A DNA stretch of 64,000 nt, from the NCBI GenBank assembly GCA_037176705.1, contig JBAWUJ010000075.1:1-64000 (forward strand). The letters are read 5' to 3'. The DNA comes from Molossus alvarezi. Taxonomy: Eukaryota > Chordata > Mammalia > Chiroptera > Molossidae. The translations under genes were made by a program, and so were the position numbers. Below the pieces are notes generated by a model. That model had not been told where the DNA came from and ran no database searches. It saw only the letters and a list, made by a program, of their open reading frames with translations. This document shows positions 55,004-64,000 of this stretch, one piece after another (the first letter of the stretch is position 1; every line of letters begins with the position of its first letter).

Positions 55004-55124
55004 GTCTACGGCCATACCACCCTGAACGCGCCCGATCTCGTGTGATCTGGGAAGCTAAGCAGGGTCGGGCCTGGTTAGGACTTGGATGGGAGACCGCCTG
55101 GGAATCCCGGGTGCTGTAGGCTTT
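55004..55124 (+). rRNA. 5S rRNA-like copy 93, family A
   Basis: D-box in the CCTGGGGC form. The spacer has GAGAACCTGG and ACCTTGCGCC. Partner is copy 84. Unit is 591 bp. Confidence 0.88.
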
Positions 55125-55594
55125 GCCCGCTCCTTTTTGGTCCCCCCACAGCCAGCCAGCTGCGCACCTGCCGCGCTTCGGGCCGAGGGCCACGCAGCCC
55201 ACGCACGCACGCGCCCCAGCCCACGCCGGGGGCCGAGCGAGGGAATCTGGGGCCCAGAGGGGACCCCCCACGCCCCAGCAGCACACCAGCAGGCCGCCGC
55301 GCAAGGCGCCGCAACTCGCGGGCGCCCGCGCCCCCCCCGGTGGGGCAGCGCAGCCCCGTGGGGCGGACCCCCGGCCCCCCAGGCGCAGACCTTGGGGCCC
55401 CTGGACTGCGCATGCGCTGCCTGCCGAGCTCCGCGGTGAGAACCTGGTTCGAGGCTGGGCGGGACGGACCTTGCGCCTGGGTCCCCGAGAGCTGAGAGGG
55501 GCCGGTCCGCGCTCCGCCTGGCGGCCGGGGGGCTGCCCGGGGGGCTGCCAGCCCCGGCGCTGGACTCTTGGGGCGCCTGGAGGCGGCCGCCAAC

Positions 55595-55715
55595 GTCTAC
55601 GGCCATACCACCCTGAACGCGCCCGATCTCGTGTGATCTGGGAAGCTAAGCAGGGTCGGGCCTGGTTAGGACTTGGATGGGAGACCGCCTGGGAATCCCG
55701 GGTGCTGTAGGCTTT
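55595..55715 (+). rRNA. 5S rRNA-like copy 94, family A
   Basis: D-box TTGGGGC. The spacer has CCTAGCTCC and GAGACCTGAG. Partner is copy 85. Unit is 594 bp. Confidence 0.88.
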
Positions 55716-56188
55716 GCCCGCTCCTTTTTGGTCCCCCCACAGCCAGCCAGCTGCGCACCTGCCGCGCTTCGGGCCGAGGGCCACGCAGCCCACGCACGCA
55801 CGCGCCCCAGCCCATGCCGGGGGCCGAGCGAGGGAATCTGGGGCCCAGAGGGGACCCCCCACGCCCCAGCAGCACACCAGCAGGCCGCCGCGCAAGGCGC
55901 CGCAACTCGCGGGCGCCCGCGCCCCCCCCCGGTGGGGCAGCGCAGCCCCGTGGGGCGGACCCCCCGGCCCCCCAGGCGCAGACCTTGGGGCCCCTGGACT
56001 GCGCATGCGCTGCCTGCCTAGCTCCGCGGTGAGGACCTGGTTCGAGGCTGGGCGGGACGGACCGCGCGCCTGGGTCCCCGAGACCTGAGAGGGGCCGGTC
56101 CGCGCTCCGCCTGGCGGCCGGGGGGGCTGCCCGGGGGGCTGCCAGCCCCGGCGCTGGACTCTTGGGGCGCCTGGAGGCGGCCGCCAAC

Positions 56189-56309
56189 GTCTACGGCCAT
56201 ACCACCCTGAACGCGCCCGATCTCGTGTGATCTGGGAAGCTAAGCAGGGTCGGGCCTGGTTAGGACTTGGATGGGAGACCGCCTGGGAATGCCGGGTGCT
56301 GTAGGCTTT
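56189..56309 (+). rRNA. 5S rRNA-like copy 95, A/B hybrid
   Basis: Same hybrid as copy 86: family A through 76, family B at 103 and beyond. It is a duplicate, not an independent event. b4 spacer. Unit is 593 bp. Confidence 0.88.
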
Positions 56310-56781
56310 CGCCGCTCCTTTTTGGTCCCCCCACAGCCAGCCAGCTGCGCACCTGCCGCGCTTCGGGCCGAGGGCCACGCAGCCCACGCACGCACGCGCC
56401 CCAGCCCACGCCGGGGGCCGAGCGAGGGAATCTGGGGCCCAGAGGGGATCCCCCCACGCCCCAGCAGCACACCAGCAGGCCGCCGCGCAAGGCGCCGCAA
56501 CTCGCGGGCGCCCGCGCCCCCCCCGGTGGGGCAGCGCAGCCCCGTGGGGCGGACCCCCGGCCCCCCAGGCGCAGACCTTGGGGCCCCTGGACTGCGCATG
56601 CGCGGCCTGCCGAGCTCCGCGGTGAGGACCTGGTTCGAGGCTGGGCGGGACGGACCGCGCGCCTGGGTCCCCGAGAGCTGAGAGGGGCCGGTCCGCGCTC
56701 CGCCTGGCGGCCGGGGGGGCTGCCCGGGGGGCTGCCAGCCCAGGCGCTGGACTCTTAGGGCGCCTGGAGGCGGCCGCCAAC

Positions 56782-56902
56782 GTCTCCGGCCATACCACCC
56801 TGAACGCGCCCGATCTCGTGGGATCTGGGAAGCTAAGCAGGGTCGGGCCCGGTCAGGACTTGGATGGGAGACCGCCTGGGAATGCCGGGTGCTGTAGGCT
56901 TT
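56782..56902 (+). rRNA. 5S rRNA-like copy 96, family B
   Basis: b4 spacer follows. Unit is 593 bp. Confidence 0.88.
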
Positions 56903-57374
56903 CGCCGCTCCTTTTTGGTCCCCCCACAGCCAGCCAGCTGCGCACCTGCCGCGCTTCGGGCCGAGGGCCACGCAGCCCACGCACGCACGCGCCCCAGCCC
57001 ACGCCGGGGGCCGAGCGAGGGAATCTGGGGCCCAGAGGGGATCCCCCCACGCCCCAGCAGCACACCAGCAGGCCGCCGCGCAAGGCGCCGCAACTCGCGG
57101 GCGCCCGCGCCCCCCCCGGTGGGGCAGCGCAGCCCCGTGGGGCGGACCCCCGGCCCCCCAGGCGCAGACCTTGGGGCCCCTGGACTGCGCATGCGCGGCC
57201 TGCCGAGCTCCGCGGTGAGGACCTGGTTCGAGGCTGGGCGGGACGGACCGCGCGCCTGGGTCCCCGAGAGCTGAGAGGGGCCGGTCCGCGCTCCGCCTGG
57301 CGGCCGGGGGGGCTGCCCGGGGGGCTGCCAGCCCAGGCGCTGGACTCTTAGGGCGCCTGGAGGCGGCCGCCAAC

Positions 57375-57495
57375 GTCTCCGGCCATACCACCCTGAACGC
57401 GCCCGATCTCGTGGGATCTGGGAAGCTAAGCAGGGTCGGGCCCGGTCAGGACTTGGATGGGAGACCGCCTGGGAATGCCGGGTGCTGTAGGCTTT
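57375..57495 (+). rRNA. 5S rRNA-like copy 97, family B
   Basis: b1* spacer with GTGGTTCGGACC as after copy 88. Unit is 591 bp. Confidence 0.88.
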
Positions 57496-57965
57496 CGCCG
57501 CTCCTTTTTGGTCCCCCCACAGCCAGCCAGCTGCGCACCTGCCGCGCTTCGGGCCGAGGGCCACGCAGCCCACGCACGCACGCGCCCCAGCCCACGCCGG
57601 GGGCCGAGCGAGGGAATCTGGGGCCCAGAGGGGATCCCCCCACGCCCCAGCAGCACACCAGCAGGCCGCCGCGCAAGGCGCCGCAACTCGCGGGCGCCGG
57701 CGCCCGCCGGTGGGGCAGCGCAGCCCCGTGGTTCGGACCCCCGGCCCCCCAGGCGCAGACCTTGGGGCCCCTGGACTGCGCATGCGCGGCCTGCCGAGCT
57801 CCGCGGTGAGGACCTGGTTCGAGGCTGGGCGGGACGGACCGCGCGCCTGGGTCCCCGAGAGCTGAGAGGGGCCGGTCCGCGCTCCGCCTGGCGGCCGGGG
57901 GGGCTGCCCGGGGGGCTGCCAGCCCAGGCGCTGGACTCTTAGGGCGCCTGGAGGCGGCCGCCAAC

Positions 57966-58086
57966 GTCTCCGGCCATACCACCCTGAACGCGCCCGATCT
58001 CGTGGGATCTGGGAAGCTAAGCAGGGTCGGGCCCGGTCAGGACTTGGATGGGAGACCGCCTGGGAATGCCGGGTGCTGTAGGCTTT
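57966..58086 (+). rRNA. 5S rRNA-like copy 98, family B
   Basis: b5 spacer with GCGCTGCC and GAGAACCTGG. Unit is 592 bp. Partner is copy 101 at +1777. Confidence 0.88.
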
Positions 58087-58557
58087 CGCCGCTCCTTTTT
58101 GGTCCCCCCACAGCCAGCCAGCTGCGCACCTGCCGCGCTTCGGGCCGAGGGCCACGCAGCCCACGCACGCACGCGCCCCAGCCCACGCCGGGGGCCGAGC
58201 GAGGGAATCTGGGGCCCAGAGGGGACCCCCCACGCCCCAGCAGCACACCAGCAGGCCGCCGCGCAAGGCGCCGCAAGTCGCGGGCGCCCGCGCCCCCCCC
58301 GGTGGGGCAGCGCAGCCCCGTGGGGCGGACCCCCGGCCCCCCAGGCGCAGACCTTGGGGCCCCTGGACTGCGCATGCGCTGCCTGCCGAGCTCCGCGGTG
58401 AGAACCTGGTTCGAGGCTGGGCGGGACGGACCGCGCGCCTGGGTCCCCGAGAGCTGAGAGGGGCCGGTCCGCGCTCCGCCTGGCGGCCGGGGGGGCTGCC
58501 CGGGGGGCTGCCAGCCCCGGCGCTGGACTCTTAGGGCGCCTGGAGGCGGCCGCCAAC

Positions 58558-58678
58558 GTCTACGGCCATACCACCCTGAACGCGCCCGATCTCGTGTGAT
58601 CTGGGAAGCTAAGCAGGGTCGGGCCTGGTTAGGACTTGGATGGGAGACCGCCTGGGAATCCCGGGTGCTGTAGGCTTT
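58558..58678 (+). rRNA. 5S rRNA-like copy 99, family A
   Basis: Family-A gene followed by a b3-type spacer. D-box TTAGGGC. Partners are copies 90 and 102. Unit is 594 bp. Confidence 0.88.
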
Positions 58679-59151
58679 GGCCGCTCCTTTTTGGTCCCCC
58701 CACAGCCAGCCAGCTGCGCACCTGCCGCGCTTCGGGCCGAGGGCCACGCAGCCCACGCACGCACGCGCCCCAGCCCACGCCGGGGGCCGAGCGAGGGAAT
58801 CTGGGGCCCAGAGGGGACCCCCCACGCCCCAGCAGCACACCAGCAGGCCGCCGCGCAAGGCGCCGCAACTCGCGGGCGCCCGCGCCCCCCCCCGGTGGGG
58901 CAGCGCAGCCCCGTGGGGCGGACCCCCCGGCCCCCCAGGCGCAGACCTTGGGGCCCCTGGACTGCGCATGCGCTGCCTGCCGAGCTCCGCGGTGAGGACC
59001 TGGTTCGAGGCTGGGCGGGACGGACCGCGCGCCTGGGTCCCCGAGAGCTGAGAGGGGCCGGTCCGCGCTCCGCCTGGCGGCCGGGGGGGCTGCCCGGGGG
59101 GCTGCCAGCCCAGGCGCTGGACTCTTAGGGCGCCTGGAGGCGGCCGCCAAC

Positions 59152-59272
59152 GTCTCCGGCCATACCACCCTGAACGCGCCCGATCTCGTGGGATCTGGGA
59201 AGCTAAGCAGGGTCGGGCCCGGTCAGGACTTGGATGGGAGACCGCCTGGGAATGCCGGGTGCTGTAGGCTTT
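59152..59272 (+). rRNA. 5S rRNA-like copy 100, family B
   Basis: b1 spacer follows. Unit is 591 bp. Confidence 0.88.
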
Positions 59273-59742
59273 CGCCGCTCCTTTTTGGTCCCCCCACAGC
59301 CAGCCAGCTGCGCACCTGCCGCGCTTCGGGCCGAGGGCCACGCAGCCCACGCACGCACGCGCCCCAGCCCACGCCGGGGGCCGAGCGAGGGAATCTGGGG
59401 CCCAGAGGGGATCCCCCCACGCCCCAGCAGCACACCAGCAGGCCGCCGCGCAAGGCGCCGCAACTCGCGGGCGCCCGCGCCCGCCGGTGGGGCAGCGCAG
59501 CCCCGTGGGGCGGACCCCCGGCCCCCCAGGCGCAGACCTTGGGGCCCCTGGACTGCGCATGCGCGGCCTGCCGAGCTCCGCGGTGAGGACCTGGTTCGAG
59601 GCTGGGCGGGACGGACCGCGCGCCTGGGTCCCCGAGAGCTGAGAGGGGCCGGTCCGCGCTCCGCCTGGCGGCCGGGGGGGCTGCCCGGGGGGCTGCCAGC
59701 CCAGGCGCTGGACTCTTAGGGCGCCTGGAGGCGGCCGCCAAC

Positions 59743-59863
59743 GTCTCCGGCCATACCACCCTGAACGCGCCCGATCTCGTGGGATCTGGGAAGCTAAGCA
59801 GGGTCGGGCCCGGTCAGGACTTGGATGGGAGACCGCCTGGGAATGCCGGGTGCTGTAGGCTTT
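59743..59863 (+). rRNA. 5S rRNA-like copy 101, family B
   Basis: b5 spacer identical in layout to that after copy 98. Unit is 592 bp. Confidence 0.88.
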
Positions 59864-60334
59864 CGCCGCTCCTTTTTGGTCCCCCCACAGCCAGCCAGCT
59901 GCGCACCTGCCGCGCTTCGGGCCGAGGGCCACGCAGCCCACGCACGCACGCGCCCCAGCCCACGCCGGGGGCCGAGCGAGGGAATCTGGGGCCCAGAGGG
60001 GACCCCCCACGCCCCAGCAGCACACCAGCAGGCCGCCGCGCAAGGCGCCGCAAGTCGCGGGCGCCCGCGCCCCCCCCGGTGGGGCAGCGCAGCCCCGTGG
60101 GGCGGACCCCCGGCCCCCCAGGCGCAGACCTTGGGGCCCCTGGACTGCGCATGCGCTGCCTGCCGAGCTCCGCGGTGAGAACCTGGTTCGAGGCTGGGCG
60201 GGACGGACCGCGCGCCTGGGTCCCCGAGAGCTGAGAGGGGCCGGTCCGCGCTCCGCCTGGCGGCCGGGGGGGCTGCCCGGGGGGCTGCCAGCCCCGGCGC
60301 TGGACTCTTAGGGCGCCTGGAGGCGGCCGCCAAC

Positions 60335-60455
60335 GTCTACGGCCATACCACCCTGAACGCGCCCGATCTCGTGTGATCTGGGAAGCTAAGCAGGGTCGGG
60401 CCTGGTTAGGACTTGGATGGGAGACCGCCTGGGAATCCCGGGTGCTGTAGGCTTT
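60335..60455 (+). rRNA. 5S rRNA-like copy 102, family A
   Basis: Last family-A gene in the window. b3-type spacer. Unit is 594 bp. Confidence 0.88.
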
Positions 60456-60928
60456 GGCCGCTCCTTTTTGGTCCCCCCACAGCCAGCCAGCTGCGCACCT
60501 GCCGCGCTTCGGGCCGAGGGCCACGCAGCCCACGCACGCACGCGCCCCAGCCCACGCCGGGGGCCGAGCGAGGGAATCTGGGGCCCAGAGGGGACCCCCC
60601 ACGCCCCAGCAGCACACCAGCAGGCCGCCGCGCAAGGCGCCGCAACTCGCGGGCGCCCGCGCCCCCCCCCGGTGGGGCAGCGCAGCCCCGTGGGGCGGAC
60701 CCCCCGGCCCCCCAGGCGCAGACCTTGGGGCCCCTGGACTGCGCATGCGCTGCCTGCCGAGCTCCGCGGTGAGGACCTGGTTCGAGGCTGGGCGGGACGG
60801 ACCGCGCGCCTGGGTCCCCGAGAGCTGAGAGGGGCCGGTCCGCGCTCCGCCTGGCGGCCGGGGGGGCTGCCCGGGGGGCTGCCAGCCCAGGCGCTGGACT
60901 CTTAGGGCGCCTGGAGGCGGCCGCCAAC

Positions 60929-61049
60929 GTCTCCGGCCATACCACCCTGAACGCGCCCGATCTCGTGGGATCTGGGAAGCTAAGCAGGGTCGGGCCCGGT
61001 CAGGACTTGGATGGGAGACCGCCTGGGAATGCCGGGTGCTGTAGGCTTT
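60929..61049 (+). rRNA. 5S rRNA-like copy 103, family B
   Basis: b1 spacer with private CGCATGCGCC. Unit is 591 bp. Confidence 0.88.
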
Positions 61050-61519
61050 CGCCGCTCCTTTTTGGTCCCCCCACAGCCAGCCAGCTGCGCACCTGCCGCG
61101 CTTCGGGCCGAGGGCCACGCAGCCCACGCACGCATGCGCCCCAGCCCACGCCGGGGGCCGAGCGAGGGAATCTGGGGCCCAGAGGGGATCCCCCCACGCC
61201 CCAGCAGCACACCAGCAGGCCGCCGCGCAAGGCGCCGCAACTCGCGGGCGCCCGCGCCCGCCGGTGGGGCAGCGCAGCCCCGTGGGGCGGACCCCCGGCC
61301 CCCCAGGCGCAGACCTTGGGGCCCCTGGACTGCGCATGCGCGGCCTGCCGAGCTCCGCGGTGAGGACCTGGTTCGAGGCTGGGCGGGACGGACCGCGCGC
61401 CTGGGTCCCCGAGAGCTGAGAGGGGCCGGTCCGCGCTCCGCCTGGCGGCCGGGGGGGCTGCCCGGGGGGCTGCCAGCCCAGGCGCTGGACTCTTAGGGCG
61501 CCTGGAGGCGGCCGCCAAC

Positions 61520-61640
61520 GTCTCCGGCCATACCACCCTGAACGCGCCCGATCTCGTGGGATCTGGGAAGCTAAGCAGGGTCGGGCCCGGTCAGGACTTG
61601 GATGGGAGACCGCCTGGGAATGCCGGGTGCTGTAGGCTTT
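61520..61640 (+). rRNA. 5S rRNA-like copy 104, family B
   Basis: b1* spacer follows. Unit is 591 bp. Confidence 0.88.
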
Positions 61641-62110
61641 CGCCGCTCCTTTTTGGTCCCCCCACAGCCAGCCAGCTGCGCACCTGCCGCGCTTCGGGCC
61701 GAGGGCCACGCAGCCCACGCACGCACGCGCCCCAGCCCACGCCGGGGGCCGAGCGAGGGAATCTGGGGCCCAGAGGGGATCCCCCCACGCCCCAGCAGCA
61801 CACCAGCAGGCCGCCGCGCAAGGCGCCGCAACTCGCGGGCGCCGGCGCCCGCCGGTGGGGCAGCGCAGCCCCGTGGGGCGGACCCCCGGCCCCCCAGGCG
61901 CAGACCTTGGGGCCCCTGGACTGCGCATGCGCGGCCTGCCGAGCTCCGCGGTGAGGACCTGGTTCGAGGCTGGGCGGGACGGACCGCGCGCCTGGGTCCC
62001 CGAGAGCTGAGAGGGGCCGGTCCGCGCTCCGCCTGGCGGCCGGGGGGGCTGCCCGGGGGGCTGCCAGCCCAGGCGCTGGACTCTTAGGGCGCCTGGAGGC
62101 GGCCGCCAAC

Positions 62111-62231
62111 GTCTCCGGCCATACCACCCTGAACGCGCCCGATCTCGTGGGATCTGGGAAGCTAAGCAGGGTCGGGCCCGGTCAGGACTTGGATGGGAGA
62201 CCGCCTGGGAATGCCGGGTGCTGTAGGCTTT
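62111..62231 (+). rRNA. 5S rRNA-like copy 105, family B
   Basis: b1 spacer follows. Unit is 591 bp. Confidence 0.88.
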
Positions 62232-62701
62232 CGCCGCTCCTTTTTGGTCCCCCCACAGCCAGCCAGCTGCGCACCTGCCGCGCTTCGGGCCGAGGGCCAC
62301 GCAGCCCACGCACGCACGCGCCCCAGCCCACGCCGGGGGCCGAGCGAGGGAATCTGGGGCCCAGAGGGGATCCCCCCACGCCCCAGCAGCACACCAGCAG
62401 GCCGCCGCGCAAGGCGCCGCAACTCGCGGGCGCCCGCGCCCGCCGGTGGGGCAGCGCAGCCCCGTGGGGCGGACCCCCGGCCCCCCAGGCGCAGACCTTG
62501 GGGCCCCTGGACTGCGCATGCGCGGCCTGCCGAGCTCCGCGGTGAGGACCTGGTTCGAGGCTGGGCGGGACGGACCGCGCGCCTGGGTCCCCGAGAGCTG
62601 AGAGGGGCCGGTCCGCGCTCCGCCTGGCGGCCGGGGGGGCTGCCCGGGGGGCTGCCAGCCCAGGCGCTGGACTCTTAGGGCGCCTGGAGGCGGCCGCCAA
62701 C

Positions 62702-62822
62702 GTCTCCGGCCATACCACCCTGAACGCGCCCGATCTCGTGGGATCTGGGAAGCTAAGCAGGGTCGGGCCCGGTCAGGACTTGGATGGGAGACCGCCTGGG
62801 AATGCCGGGTGCTGTAGGCTTT
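62702..62822 (+). rRNA. 5S rRNA-like copy 106, family B
   Basis: b4 spacer follows. Unit is 593 bp. Confidence 0.88.
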
Positions 62823-63294
62823 CGCCGCTCCTTTTTGGTCCCCCCACAGCCAGCCAGCTGCGCACCTGCCGCGCTTCGGGCCGAGGGCCACGCAGCCCAC
62901 GCACGCACGCGCCCCAGCCCACGCCGGGGGCCGAGCGAGGGAATCTGGGGCCCAGAGGGGATCCCCCCACGCCCCAGCAGCACACCAGCAGGCCGCCGCG
63001 CAAGGCGCCGCAACTCGCGGGCGCCCGCGCCCCCCCCGGTGGGGCAGCGCAGCCCCGTGGGGCGGACCCCCGGCCCCCCAGGCGCAGACCTTGGGGCCCC
63101 TGGACTGCGCATGCGCGGCCTGCCGAGCTCCGCGGTGAGGACCTGGTTCGAGGCTGGGCGGGACGGACCGCGCGCCTGGGTCCCCGAGAGCTGAGAGGGG
63201 CCGGTCCGCGCTCCGCCTGGCGGCCGGGGGGGCTGCCCGGGGGGCTGCCAGCCCAGGCGCTGGACTCTTAGGGCGCCTGGAGGCGGCCGCCAAC

Positions 63295-63415
63295 GTCTCC
63301 GGCCATACCACCCTGAACGCGCCCGATCTCGTGGGATCTGGGAAGCTAAGCAGGGTCGGGCCCGGTCAGGACTTGGATGGGAGACCGCCTGGGAATGCCG
63401 GGTGCTGTAGGCTTT
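63295..63415 (+). rRNA. 5S rRNA-like copy 107, family B
   Basis: b4 spacer follows, the second in a row. Unit is 593 bp. Confidence 0.88.
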
Positions 63416-63887
63416 CGCCGCTCCTTTTTGGTCCCCCCACAGCCAGCCAGCTGCGCACCTGCCGCGCTTCGGGCCGAGGGCCACGCAGCCCACGCACGCA
63501 CGCGCCCCAGCCCACGCCGGGGGCCGAGCGAGGGAATCTGGGGCCCAGAGGGGATCCCCCCACGCCCCAGCAGCACACCAGCAGGCCGCCGCGCAAGGCG
63601 CCGCAACTCGCGGGCGCCCGCGCCCCCCCCGGTGGGGCAGCGCAGCCCCGTGGGGCGGACCCCCGGCCCCCCAGGCGCAGACCTTGGGGCCCCTGGACTG
63701 CGCATGCGCGGCCTGCCGAGCTCCGCGGTGAGGACCTGGTTCGAGGCTGGGCGGGACGGACCGCGCGCCTGGGTCCCCGAGAGCTGAGAGGGGCCGGTCC
63801 GCGCTCCGCCTGGCGGCCGGGGGGGCTGCCCGGGGGGCTGCCAGCCCAGGCGCTGGACTCTTAGGGCGCCTGGAGGCGGCCGCCAAC

Positions 63888-64000
63888 GTCTCCGGCCATA
63901 CCACCCTGAACGCGCCCGATCTCGTGGGATCTGGGAAGCTAAGCAGGGTCGGGCCCGGTCAGGACTTGGATGGGAGACCGCCTGGGAATGCCGGGTGCTG
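63888..64000 (+). rRNA. 5S rRNA-like copy 108, family B, cut by the window end
   Basis: First 113 of 121 bases, with all family-B markers present. Confidence 0.85.

Larger units (their letters stand above)
57966..59742 (+). repeat. 3-unit tandem duplication, copy 1 (copies 98-100)
   Basis: Genes 98, 99, 100 (B, A, B, unit lengths 592, 594, 591) are repeated as genes 101, 102, 103 at an offset of 1777 bp. Both b5 spacers have CAAGTCGCGG and GAGAACCTGG. Confidence 0.85.
59743..61519 (+). repeat. 3-unit tandem duplication, copy 2 (copies 101-103)
   Basis: This matches 57966-59742. The second copy carries one private change, CGCATGCGCC at about 61130-61139. Confidence 0.85.
1..64000 (+). repeat. 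Tandem array of 5S rRNA-derived units, about 593 bp each
   Basis: The window is filled end to end by directly repeated units of 590-595 bp, each a 121-bp 5S-like gene plus a spacer of about 472 bp. All units have the same orientation and nothing unrelated interrupts them. Both window edges fall inside a 5S copy, so the array continues on both sides. The unit has one GCGGCCGC (NotI) site at -12 to -5 of each gene, is rich in CpG, and carries strand-biased C and G runs. Unit length is set by five small variables in the spacer: an inserted T in the GGGACC/GGATCC segment, the length of two C runs, a CCCGCC replacement of the longer C run, and a G run of 6-8. Mammalian 5S rDNA is normally a tandem array, so the organisation is expected. 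The sequence of the copies is not. Confidence 0.98.
47891..64000 (+). repeat. Mosaic A/B block (copies 81-108)
   Basis: Family A genes (81-85, 90, 93, 94, 99, 102), family B genes (87-89, 91, 92, 96-98, 100, 101, 103-108) and A/B hybrids (86, 95) alternate. Spacers are correspondingly mixed. The order is explained largely by block duplications with offsets of 5333 bp and 1777 bp. Confidence 0.88.

Noticed and set aside
61130..61139. Extra CGCATGCGCC after gene 103 as a second NRF-1 site
   Set aside because: It is a single private base change in one unit, not repeated elsewhere, and an incomplete match to the consensus.
1..64000. CRISPR array or phage/bacterial repeat system
   Set aside because: Repeat and spacer are both nearly constant, the repeat is a 121-bp eukaryotic 5S gene, and there are no variable spacers or cas genes.
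1..64000. Main functional 5S rDNA locus of the host
   Set aside because: The copies lack the canonical bases at 39, 46, 76 and 103 and the immediate terminator. I keep the rRNA feature type because homology is clear, but do not claim ribosomal function.

Overview
The whole 64-kb window is one uninterrupted head-to-tail array of a 5S rRNA-derived unit of about 593 bp, all on the plus strand. It holds 107 complete 121-bp 5S-like copies, the last 12 bp of one at the left edge, and the first 113 bp of one at the right edge. Each copy is followed by a very GC- and CpG-rich spacer of about 472 bp. I see no protein gene, tRNA, transposon or CRISPR array, and no unique sequence. The 5S backbone (starting GTCTACGGCCATACCACC, with CTGAACGCGCCCG from position 19) is the mammalian form as I remember it, so the host is probably a mammal. 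The unit is much shorter than the roughly 2.2-kb human 5S unit. I cannot name the species.

No copy I inspected is the canonical mammalian 5S gene. All carry C39G, C46G, T76G and a change of A103. Two families exist. Family A adds A103C only. Family B adds A5C, T40G, T69C, T73C and A103G. The internal Pol III promoter is largely preserved: box A and box C are intact, and the intermediate element is intact in A and has one change in B. An upstream D-box-like element is kept at -32 to -21. By contrast, helix III and the loop E base triple are hit, and the T-run that should end the gene is reduced to TTT, with a T5 run displaced to +131 to +135. The array therefore looks like a diverged 5S-derived satellite, or a source of a longer 5S-like RNA, rather than the cell's main 5S rDNA. 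This is inference.

Layout. Positions 1-14713 are family A (copies 1-24), including two tandem copies of a 7-unit, 4148-bp higher-order repeat (486-4633 and 4634-8781). Positions 14714-47890 are a solid block of family B (copies 25-80) built from recurring spacer subtypes (b1 to b5, defined in the spacer entries) in higher-order repeats of 3, 8, 9 and 10 units. Positions 47891-64000 are a mosaic of A, B and A/B hybrid copies (81-108), shaped by a 37,922-bp-distant duplicate of copies 17-21, a 9-unit duplication (5333 bp) and a 3-unit duplication (1777 bp).

The pattern fits unequal crossover and gene conversion. Every family-defining substitution in the 5S region is either A/T to G/C or C to G, as expected if GC-biased gene conversion has acted. 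Copy numbers below run left to right. 5S positions use mammalian 5S numbering, 1-121.
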